From positions 1,426,001-1,490,000 of the forward strand of contig NZ_LS999521.1 of the NCBI RefSeq assembly GCF_900520355.1: 64,000 nt of DNA, read 5' to 3'. Of the stretch, positions 9,315 through 16,605 are shown piece by piece (within the stretch, counting starts at the first letter, position 1; each line of letters opens with the position of its first letter). This DNA is from Acinetobacter calcoaceticus. GTDB taxonomy: Bacteria > Pseudomonadota > Gammaproteobacteria > Pseudomonadales > Moraxellaceae. Under the pieces are notes generated by a model. That model searched no databases. It saw nothing but the letters and a program-made list of their open reading frames with translations, and was not told the origin of the DNA. The position numbers and the translations under genes were made by a program.

Positions 9315-9350
9315 AAAAAGTAAGTCAATGGTCGGAGGGGTTTGACTTAC
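9315..9350 (-). terminator. First of two tandem terminators after the alcohol dehydrogenase
   Basis: Read on the minus strand: GTAAGTCAA, a 13-base loop, TTGACTTAC, then T5. Perfect 9-base arms, about 30 bases after the gene's stop codon. The doubled terminators suggest strong transcription of the alcohol dehydrogenase. Confidence 0.7.
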
Positions 9351-9377
9351 TAGAGGGACATGCCATTTACATCAGTA

Positions 9378-10550
9378 TTAAAGTGCTGCTTTAAAAATCT
9401 CCACAACTTGCGCATGATTTGCTTTACGTGGGTTGGTCAGCATACATGCATCTTTTTGAGCGTTATCGGCCATGACTGTAAGATCTTCAGTTTTCACGCC
9501 TAACTCTGTTAAACCAGATGGAATGCCGATGGATGAAGACAGTTTGCGGATGGCATCAATTGCAGCATACGCAGCTTCCATCACAGTTAGCCCATGAGTT
9601 TTTACGCCCATTAACTCAGCGATTTTTGCGTAGCGATCTGGGCAGGCAATCAGGTTAAATTCACATACGTGTGGTAATAAAATTGCATTACATACGCCGT
9701 GAGGTAGGTTATAGAAACCGCCCAATTGATGCGCCATCGCGTGAACATAACCTAAAGATGCATTGTTAAATGCCATGCCAGCTAAGTACTGTGCATAGCT
9801 CATGGCATCACGAGCTTCGATATTTTCACCATTTGCGACAGCAGGTTGTAGCCACTGACTAATCATGGTAATCGCTTTTTCTGCACAAGCATCGGTAATT
9901 GGGTTAGCCGCCGTAGAAACGTACGCTTCAACAGCATGAGTTAAAGCATCCATACCCGTTGCAGCTGTTAAACCAGCAGGTTTCGCAATCATGAGTTTCG
10001 GATCATCAATTGCAATAAGTGGAGTACAACGCCAGTCAACAATTGCCATTTTTACGTGAGTGTCTGTATTGGTAATAATACAGAAGCGAGTCATTTCAGA
10101 TGCAGTACCAGCTGTGGTATTGATTGCAATCAGCGGCGTCATTGGTACTTTGCTTTTATCAATACCTTCGTAATCACGAATATGACCACCGCCAGCAGTT
10201 ACTAATCCAATTCCTTTCGCACAGTCATGAGAAGAACCACCACCTAGCGAGACAATAAAGTCACAGCCATTGTCGTTATAGGCATTTACACCATTATGAA
10301 CATTGACGTCTGTTGGGTTTGGTTCAGCACCCGGGAATATATGGCTAGCAACGCCTGATTCAGTTAAATAGTTTGCAATAAGATCTGCGACACCAAATTT
10401 AAATAAGCCTTCATCGGTCACAATTAATGCTTTTTTTGCGCCGAGGTTTTGTGCCTTTGTACCAATTTCTTTGGCACATCCTGGTCCAAAGAGTGATACA
10501 CAGGGAATATAAAAACCGTTTGTTTGATCTGCAATATTTTTAAAAGCCAT
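9378..10550 (-). CDS. Iron-containing (type III) alcohol dehydrogenase
   Basis: 390 aa from the ATG at 10550, which has GAAGGA upstream; an upstream in-frame GTG-type start would add 19 residues without a ribosome site. The family metal ligands are visible in GMDALTHAVEAY and in the His-rich segment GYVHAMAHQLGG...LPHG. NAD-binding GGGSSHDCAKG is present. It interconverts alcohols and aldehydes, probably ethanol and acetaldehyde given the neighbours. It is a single-gene transcript ending at tandem terminators, with a 17-bp direct repeat 93 bp upstream. Confidence 0.93.
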   Translation of the reverse strand: MAFKNIADQTNGFYIPCVSLFGPGCAKEIGTKAQNLGAKKALIVTDEGLFKFGVADLIANYLTESGVASHIFPGAEPNPTDVNVHNGVNAYNDNGCDFIVSLGGGSSHDCAKGIGLVTAGGGHIRDYEGIDKSKVPMTPLIAINTTAGTASEMTRFCIITNTDTHVKMAIVDWRCTPLIAIDDPKLMIAKPAGLTAATGMDALTHAVEAYVSTAANPITDACAEKAITMISQWLQPAVANGENIEARDAMSYAQYLAGMAFNNASLGYVHAMAHQLGGFYNLPHGVCNAILLPHVCEFNLIACPDRYAKIAELMGVKTHGLTVMEAAYAAIDAIRKLSSSIGIPSGLTELGVKTEDLTVMADNAQKDACMLTNPRKANHAQVVEIFKAAL

Positions 10551-10642
10551 GGAGTGATTCCTTCTTCCATAAATCCATTGTTTGTTATTACAGGTGAGCC
10601 TCACCATGGCCTTAGTATTGAGATCTGAAGATCATTTTCCTA

Positions 10643-10659
10643 CCTACCAAAAACCTACC
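10643..10659 (-). promoter_or_regulatory. Putative operator: GGTAGG-N5-GGTAGG direct repeat
   Basis: On the minus strand the hexamer GGTAGG occurs twice with a T5 spacer. It mirrors the GGTTGG-N5-GGTTGG site at 6975-6991 and lies 93 bp from the alcohol dehydrogenase ATG. Orientation relative to the gene is opposite to the other site. The rest of the 230-base gap shows only AT-rich sequence. Confidence 0.5.
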
Positions 10660-10780
10660 AAATATTATTTTGCTATTAATTATTGATTTATATTGGTTTT
10701 ATAGAAATTTTTTCACATTCATTTAATTTTTTCGGGAAAATCGTTAAGCTATGGGCTGTTGAAGATGTACTTACGAGATT

Positions 10781-12493
10781 ATGAAACAGGAAACTGCGCT
10801 TAAACTGCTTAAAGCAGGGGAAAATGTCTTTTTAACCGGCTCGGCTGGTGCAGGGAAAACTTATACACTCAATCAGTACATTCAATACTTAAAAGCACGT
10901 AAAGTGCCTGTGGCTATTACGGCGTCTACAGGTATTGCTGCAACACATATGAACGGTATGACCATTCATACATGGGCAGGCATCGGCATTAAAGATCAGT
11001 TAACTGATGATGACCTAAAACGTATGAAAGAGCGTAAATATCTCAAGGAACACCTTGAAAATGCGCAAGTTCTCGTCATCGATGAAATCTCGATGTTGCA
11101 TGCAAAACAGCTTAATCTTGTGAATCAGGTTTTAAAATATTTTAAAGAAAGCGATGAAGCTTTTGGTGGTATTCAAGTCATTGTGGCCGGAGATTTCTTT
11201 CAGTTACCGCCAGTTGGACGTAATAGTGAAGCCAACCGTGACAAGTTCTGTTTTATGTCGGATGCATGGGTCGAAGCCAAATTTCGCGTATGTTATTTAA
11301 CAGAACAACACCGTCAGGATGATGAAATTCTTAACCAGATTTTAAATGCCATTCGTGCGCAAAATATTCAATCAGATCACCTACACGCACTGCGTCAATC
11401 ACGTTCACATGATATTGGTGAAACCTTTACCCGTCTTTATACGCACAATATGGATGTTGACAATATCAATTGTCAGCACTTAAATGAAATTGATAATGAA
11501 GGGCATCAATTCAATGCGGTTTTAGATGGTAATGAAAAACTGGTAGAAACATTAAAATCTTCAGTTCGTGCACCAGAAGAACTTACCTTAAAGAAACATG
11601 CAAAAGTCATGTTTGTAAAAAACAACTTTGATATGGGATATATCAACGGGAGTTTAGGTGAAGTCATTGGTTTTGAAGAAGATGATGAAAATGGTTTGCT
11701 ACCAAAGGTAAAACTAACCGATGGCACGACATTGCTTGTTGCGCCTGAAACTTGGTCAGTTGAAAACGATGCAGGCAAAGTAATTGCTAGTTTTCAGCAA
11801 ATTCCACTTCGTTTGGCATGGGCAATTACCATTCATAAAAGCCAAGGGATGACCTTAGAAGCTGCTGAAATTAACCTCATGAACACCTTTGAAAAAGGTC
11901 AGGGCTATGTGGCATTGTCGCGTTTAAAATCTTTGACCGGTTTAAAATTATTAGGTATTAACGAGCAAGCTTTAGAGTTAGACAGTTTGGCTGTAAAAGC
12001 CGATCGCCGTTTTCAAGAGCTTTCTAAAGAAGCGGAAGTTAATTTTGCTGATGTAGATTTAACGCCGCAACACAAAGCCTTTATTCGTCACTGTGGCGGA
12101 ACCTTAAATGAAACAGAAATTTCTCGTAATGAGAAAAAACTCTCAAAAGGTGCGAAACAAAATTACGCCTCGGCAACGTTAGATGAAACACGTGCCTTGT
12201 TTGAAGAAGGCTATGAAATTGAAGATATCGCCCATGAACGTGGCCTTACCCCAGCAACCATCATTAATCATTTGGCCCGACTTCATAAAGAGCAAAAACT
12301 GGATATTTCTGTTGCTCATCCTGGTGAAGAAGTGGTCGAAGAAATCCGTAAAATTTATAAAAAACTGAAAAAGCGACAAAATCCAGATCATTTTTCTGAT
12401 GACGGTTCGATCAAACTAAGACCAATCGTTGAAGCAACCAGTCCTCGAATGGGATATGATCAAGTTCGATTAGCTTTATTATTTATTGAGTAA
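10781..12493 (+). CDS. Pif1/RecD-like DNA helicase with C-terminal HTH
   Basis: 570 aa. The N-terminus has Walker A GSAGAGKT (residues 20-27), then TASTGIAATHMNG, Walker B VLVIDEISML, a Gln-containing GDFFQLPPVG, and a late HKSQGMTLE plus YVALSRLKS, the motif order of superfamily 1B Pif1-type helicases. Residues about 460-515 form a helix-turn-helix region (ALFEEGYEIEDIAHERGLT) like the HTH_40 module in some RecQ-type proteins. It probably unwinds 5'-tailed DNA or G-quadruplex in repair. It is a monocistronic or leading gene; the tautomerase follows 43 bases later. Confidence 0.85.
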   Translation: MKQETALKLLKAGENVFLTGSAGAGKTYTLNQYIQYLKARKVPVAITASTGIAATHMNGMTIHTWAGIGIKDQLTDDDLKRMKERKYLKEHLENAQVLVIDEISMLHAKQLNLVNQVLKYFKESDEAFGGIQVIVAGDFFQLPPVGRNSEANRDKFCFMSDAWVEAKFRVCYLTEQHRQDDEILNQILNAIRAQNIQSDHLHALRQSRSHDIGETFTRLYTHNMDVDNINCQHLNEIDNEGHQFNAVLDGNEKLVETLKSSVRAPEELTLKKHAKVMFVKNNFDMGYINGSLGEVIGFEEDDENGLLPKVKLTDGTTLLVAPETWSVENDAGKVIASFQQIPLRLAWAITIHKSQGMTLEAAEINLMNTFEKGQGYVALSRLKSLTGLKLLGINEQALELDSLAVKADRRFQELSKEAEVNFADVDLTPQHKAFIRHCGGTLNETEISRNEKKLSKGAKQNYASATLDETRALFEEGYEIEDIAHERGLTPATIINHLARLHKEQKLDISVAHPGEEVVEEIRKIYKKLKKRQNPDHFSDDGSIKLRPIVEATSPRMGYDQVRLALLFIE

Positions 12494-12536
12494 AGTTTAA
12501 TTAATTTAATTACTTATTACATAAACTGAGGTGGCT

Positions 12537-12896
12537 ATGCCGCACGTTGTAGTTGATTATTCAGATAACTTAACTGGATTAAATGCAAAACAATTACTTG
12601 AAGAAATTAATACCACGCTCATTGAAACAGAGTTATTTAGCCCAGAAGATATCAAAAGCCGTGCGCGTAAAGATGAAGTTTTCCTAATCGGTTTAGGAGC
12701 TGACCAAGCCTATATTCATGTGAAAGCCTACATTTTGTCAGGAAGAAATGCAGAGCAAAAACAGCTGATGGGTGATCAGTTATTAACGGCACTCAGTAAT
12801 AAAAATTATCTAGAACAAGGGTTTAATAAAGAAATTCAATTGTGTGTTGAACTCATTGATATGCCGAGAGAAGATTACTTCAAGCAAGTTATATAA
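12537..12896 (+). CDS. 5-carboxymethyl-2-hydroxymuconate isomerase-like tautomerase
   Basis: 119 aa from the ATG at 12537. That start is preferred over the GTG two codons earlier because it leaves Pro directly after Met, and this family uses the N-terminal Pro as general base after Met removal; GAGGTG also fits as its ribosome site. Family segments include the N-terminal PHVVVDYS, RARKDEVFLIG and HVKAYILSGR. The characterised homologue HpaF acts in homoprotocatechuate breakdown, but no hpa genes are here, so the natural substrate is unknown. Confidence 0.8.
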   Translation: MPHVVVDYSDNLTGLNAKQLLEEINTTLIETELFSPEDIKSRARKDEVFLIGLGADQAYIHVKAYILSGRNAEQKQLMGDQLLTALSNKNYLEQGFNKEIQLCVELIDMPREDYFKQVI

Positions 12897-12932
12897 TCTT
12901 AAAAAACGCAATTTCGATCAAGAATAGAGATC

Positions 12933-12954
12933 AGCACTATGTAAAAGTAGTGCT
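12933..12954 (+). promoter_or_regulatory. Hairpin just before the AraC-type regulator start
   Basis: Perfect arms AGCACTA/TAGTGCT with an 8-base loop end five bases before the ATG at 12960. No Shine-Dalgarno is visible, so the hairpin may limit translation or be an operator. Function is inferred only from position. Confidence 0.35.
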
Positions 12955-12959
12955 ATCGA

Positions 12960-13829
12960 ATGAACAGACATAAATGTATGGCTGTATATACCCAAAAGCT
13001 GCAACTGGTTTGCGATTATATTCAAAGACATTTAGATGAAGATTTAGATGTCGATCGACTGAGCCAGATTGCAGCCTTATCTAAGTTTCATTTTCATCGT
13101 ATTTTTGCCATTCATATTGGTTCAAATGTGATGAAGTTTATTCAGCTTTCTCGTTTAAAACGAGCCTCTTTTCAAATGGCTTTTGAACCCGATCTCAAGA
13201 TTATTGATATTGCATGGCAAGCAGGGTTTGATAGTCCAGAGGCATTTACTCGTGCATTTAAGCGCTCATTTGATCAAACTCCTCGCGCTTTTAGAGATAA
13301 ACCAGACTGGGAATCTTGGCACCAGACGTTTGTTTTTATACTTCCGAAAAGTGAGCTAAAAATGAATGTAAATATTGTTGAGCGACCTGCTGAAAAGATT
13401 GCCTATCTGTCCCATTTAGGAAGTCCAGATAAAGTTTTTGAAACTGCTGCACGTTTTATTGCTTGGCGTAAAGAAACAGGGTTATCACCTGTGATGAAGT
13501 CTAGAACTTATGGTATTCCGTTTGCTGACCCTGAACAGACACCGTCTGATGAGTTTCGGTTTGATATCGCGGGTTCAATTGAAAAAATTGTGCCTGAAAA
13601 TAGTTACGGCGTACAAACAGGAGAAATTCCTGCCGGTTGTTATGCGACCATAAGACATTTGGGTAGCCATGACCAGATCAAAGAAAGTGTGTATTACATT
13701 TTTAAAAACTGGTTACCTGAGCAACCCGAAGAAGCAGGGGATTATCCAGTCTTCTTTCACTATCATAACTTTGTGCATGATGTGAAAGAATGTGATCTTA
13801 TTACAGATATTTATTTACTTTTAAGATAA
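12960..13829 (+). CDS. AraC-family regulator with GyrI-like ligand domain
   Basis: 289 aa. Two N-terminal helix-turn-helix motifs of AraC type (LDVDRLSQIAALSKFHFHRIF and IIDIAWQAGFDSPEAFTRAF) occupy about residues 25-110, followed by a GyrI/SbmC-like effector domain from about 135 on (VNIVERPAEKIAYLSH...). This is the Rob/MarA-plus-GyrI layout of small-molecule sensors. Neither the ATG at 12960 nor the one at 12978 has a good ribosome site, so the exact start is uncertain. Confidence 0.85.
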   Translation: MNRHKCMAVYTQKLQLVCDYIQRHLDEDLDVDRLSQIAALSKFHFHRIFAIHIGSNVMKFIQLSRLKRASFQMAFEPDLKIIDIAWQAGFDSPEAFTRAFKRSFDQTPRAFRDKPDWESWHQTFVFILPKSELKMNVNIVERPAEKIAYLSHLGSPDKVFETAARFIAWRKETGLSPVMKSRTYGIPFADPEQTPSDEFRFDIAGSIEKIVPENSYGVQTGEIPAGCYATIRHLGSHDQIKESVYYIFKNWLPEQPEEAGDYPVFFHYHNFVHDVKECDLITDIYLLLR

Positions 13830-13858
13830 TTCTTTACCATGGAAGGCATAACTTGCGG

Positions 13859-14686
13859 TTATGCCTTTAAACCTAACAGCTTTATATTTGCATATTGCTC
13901 AATCAGGTTGGCATCTAACATATGGATATAATCCATAAAAATGTTACTAAAACTTCCCATAGTTTGTGCCTGATTCGCTGCAAGTTTACCCGCAATTGCA
14001 AAATGCACATGGGCTGAAAGTGCTGCAATGGTTGGAGCCGTTACTGCACTATATGCAGCGATTAATGCGCCCAAAGCACAGCCAGTTGCTGTAATTTTAG
14101 GTTGTAAGGGGCTACCGCCGTTAATTTGAATAACGACATCTAGTTCTTTAGATAAAATGTAATCTGACTCGCCTGAAATTGCGATACAGTCTGTATGTAC
14201 TAATAACGCGTAGGCCTGTCGATAGGCATCATCACTACTTAGGGTGCTATCTACACCTTTAGATTGAACTTGATTGCCTGCAAGCGTACTGATTTCTGAA
14301 GCGTTACCACGAATTACGCTAGGCTTAAACTGTAAAAGTTCATCTGTCATTTGACTGCGCCAAGCTAAAATTGGTCCATAGCCCACCGGATCAAGCACCC
14401 ATGGAATATCATTTAGCTGCGCTGTTTTAGCTGAGATCTGCATGGCTTGCATTTGCTCGGTGGTGGGCGTACCTAAATTAATACTTAAAGCTGATGAAAT
14501 TTTTGTAAAACTTTCTGCTTCATAGGGATTATCAATCATCGCAGGTGACGCACCAGAGGCTAGTAATATATTGGCCGTATAGTTAGCCGCAACGCTATTG
14601 GTAATACATTGTACAAGAGGTGTTCTTGCCTGCATGTTCTGCCAAGCTTCAATGACCTGTTCAATCAATCTAGATGTTGATGTCAT
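13859..14686 (-). CDS. thiM: Hydroxyethylthiazole kinase
   Basis: 275 aa, slightly longer than typical ThiM. It phosphorylates the thiazole alcohol for salvage into thiamine. Conserved features include TPLVQCITNSVAANYTAN near the N-terminus, PWVLDPVGYG, and the anion-hole/catalytic loop ITATGCALGALI with its Cys. No thiD or thiE neighbours and no TPP riboswitch fit in the short 35-base gap upstream, so it is an isolated salvage gene, possibly co-transcribed with the zinc-knuckle gene upstream. Confidence 0.93.
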   Translation of the reverse strand: MTSTSRLIEQVIEAWQNMQARTPLVQCITNSVAANYTANILLASGASPAMIDNPYEAESFTKISSALSINLGTPTTEQMQAMQISAKTAQLNDIPWVLDPVGYGPILAWRSQMTDELLQFKPSVIRGNASEISTLAGNQVQSKGVDSTLSSDDAYRQAYALLVHTDCIAISGESDYILSKELDVVIQINGGSPLQPKITATGCALGALIAAYSAVTAPTIAALSAHVHFAIAGKLAANQAQTMGSFSNIFMDYIHMLDANLIEQYANIKLLGLKA

Positions 14687-14721
14687 ATTATTATCCCTAT
14701 TAAGCCAAAGTGATTATAAAT

Positions 14722-15879
14722 TTAGTGGGTAAAATAGTGATCTTGATGCTTACATTTTTGGCAAATCAATGAAACATAATCTGCTGCATCATAGTCAACG
14801 CTTAAGTCATTTGAACCACAATACATACAACGTTTGACAGAATAAAAATTTAAACGTGGTTCAATTTTTCGCCATGCTTTCCATACAGGCTGTACAAATA
14901 TTTGTTCGTCATAACCTAAGAAACGGTTAAGCAGAATGTAGCTCATTTTACTATAGGGAATATTGTGCGGACGAGGCAGCATTGACGTTTCCCACTTTTC
15001 GGTCACGGCTCTTTCGCGATATTGTTCTAAAGTCTTCTTTAATAGATTCGTGTTAATAAATTTATCATTGCGAGTTTGCAAGGCTTTTTGCTTATAAAGA
15101 TATTCAAGCGCGGTTTGTACAAGATAATAAATTTGTCCAATTGCCAATGAATCCATTAAACGATAACAAAAGCTTTGAAAATTTGAATTTCCAGCAATCT
15201 GGATGCCCCAAGTTCGACAATAGAATTGCATAAACTGAATAATTTCTTGATAGAGTACCTGAAAAAGTACGTCTTTAACTTCATCTGCACTACGAAAAGG
15301 AATACCAAAGCTTAAATTTTCATAAAACCAATTACGTAACTGTTGAGCCACACTAAATAAACTTGGATCGCTGTAGCCATCTAAACGAATATTTAAGTGA
15401 AAACATTGTGGGTCATCAGTTTGGTCATTTGCATTCAAAATGCCATCTTTATGCAACTGTTTAATTAAATAGTTCTGAAACATCCAGTTAGGCGTGATGT
15501 GATGGTATTTAATCTTATCCCAATGAATATATTCATCATGAGCGATGTCTTCGCGGGCATATTCGTCTAAAAGACTTAGCAAGAAAAGTTTATGTAAAAA
15601 GCTGAGTTGTTCTAGACTGCGTTGTGGCTGCTCTTTTGATTTAAATTGGCGTTGTTCTTGTAAGCGTGTTTGTTGTAAAAGCTTTTTCCGTTGTTTGGTA
15701 CACGTTTCACAGTGGCAAGTCATCCTTTCATCTTTAAATATGCGGTGCTGACAATGACTGCATTCATGAAATTGAATGTCTTGTTCAAATTGCTCGGCAT
15801 CTACCCAGTACATTGAAGCTTGGCAGAGAGGACAATGGCTACTTTCATCCAGTTGTTTCTGTAGAATTTGTAAGGCCAT
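14722..15879 (-). CDS. Zinc-knuckle protein of unknown function
   Basis: 385 aa from the ATG at 15879, supported by GGAG upstream; a longer frame starts 17 codons earlier with no such site. It has CPLC at residues 16-19, CSHCQH around 40-45, CHCETC around 53-58, and a second zinc ribbon at the C-terminus (CMYCG ... CQKCKH). The middle 280 residues are helical-looking and rich in Gln, Tyr and Phe. I do not recognise the family. The zinc pairs at both ends suggest nucleic-acid or protein binding. It sits 35 bases before thiM on the same strand. Confidence 0.7.
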   Translation of the reverse strand: MALQILQKQLDESSHCPLCQASMYWVDAEQFEQDIQFHECSHCQHRIFKDERMTCHCETCTKQRKKLLQQTRLQEQRQFKSKEQPQRSLEQLSFLHKLFLLSLLDEYAREDIAHDEYIHWDKIKYHHITPNWMFQNYLIKQLHKDGILNANDQTDDPQCFHLNIRLDGYSDPSLFSVAQQLRNWFYENLSFGIPFRSADEVKDVLFQVLYQEIIQFMQFYCRTWGIQIAGNSNFQSFCYRLMDSLAIGQIYYLVQTALEYLYKQKALQTRNDKFINTNLLKKTLEQYRERAVTEKWETSMLPRPHNIPYSKMSYILLNRFLGYDEQIFVQPVWKAWRKIEPRLNFYSVKRCMYCGSNDLSVDYDAADYVSLICQKCKHQDHYFTH

Positions 15880-15968
15880 TTTGCTCCGAACATAAAATAA
15901 AAATGATGAGGCTATTATACACAGCCGCACTGTAGATGGCTGAGATTGCTAGTTTCGTTTGTTATTAA

Positions 15969-16009
15969 AATAAAAAGACCTAAAATTTATGTAGAGATTT
16001 TAGGTCTTT
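15969..16009 (-). terminator. Terminator after the 85-aa gene
   Basis: Arms AAAGACCTAAAAT/ATTTTAGGTCTTT are perfect over 13 bases with a 10-base loop, followed on the minus strand by T5. Confidence 0.8.
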
Positions 16010-16029
16010 ATTGAGAGTTAAATAGTTAA

Positions 16030-16287
16030 TTAAACAGGGCACGGCAAGTTCTCATCGTTCTGTCCAAGTTTTTTGGCATTAATAAGTGCCTGCACTTTTT
16101 TACTTGGTAATTTTACTTTGCCTAGTGCATCGTAGGTATTCACAATGGTTGTAACCTCCTGAGTCGTCATAGAAATACCTTCCGCAGATAAGAACACGGC
16201 AATCACATGGTGATCGAGTCCTGCTGAAGATAGATCATGAATAGCTTTAATATTTTCTAAACGATGAAAATGTGCTTTTAATTCCAT
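16030..16287 (-). CDS. Small protein of unknown function (85 aa)
   Basis: The ATG at 16287 is chosen because AGAGGTG precedes it; the frame runs 11 codons further upstream without a ribosome site. The protein is mainly polar with an N-terminal helix-like region (MELKAHFHRLENIKAIHDLSS cut here by position 20) and a segment VIAVFLSAEGISMTTQEVT that could be a helix-turn-helix. This resembles small phage-type or plasmid-type DNA-binding proteins in outline, but no family is recognised. A strong terminator follows. It is divergent from pepN across 318 bases. Confidence 0.6.
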   Translation of the reverse strand: MELKAHFHRLENIKAIHDLSSAGLDHHVIAVFLSAEGISMTTQEVTTIVNTYDALGKVKLPSKKVQALINAKKLGQNDENLPCPV

Positions 16288-16605
16288 GTTGACACCTCTT
16301 GCTCTTATTGAAATACCCATATTGGTCTAGTTGATTAGGCAAGAACCATGCCCAAAATGTAAGCTGACTCTAAAAAATGTTAAAAGCTAAAGGTGTTTTA
16401 TTTTTATTGTATAGATTGCTTATATAAACAACGATTATCGTAAATTTGGTCTAATCTGTGCTAATAAAACAAGATTCTAATTTGAAATGTATAAATGAAG
16501 TCCCATTAATTTCATAAAGGTAATTAAATACAGTATGTATGACTTGGCGTATGATATTTCATGGCGACTCATACTACCGTTTAGACGAGTATATAAGGAA
16601 TAAAG
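16288..16605. other. Divergent intergenic region before pepN
   Basis: 318 bases of AT-rich sequence between two outward-facing genes. It must hold both promoters. AAGGAAT lies seven bases before the pepN ATG. I see no clear operator, repeat or small gene. Confidence 0.5.
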
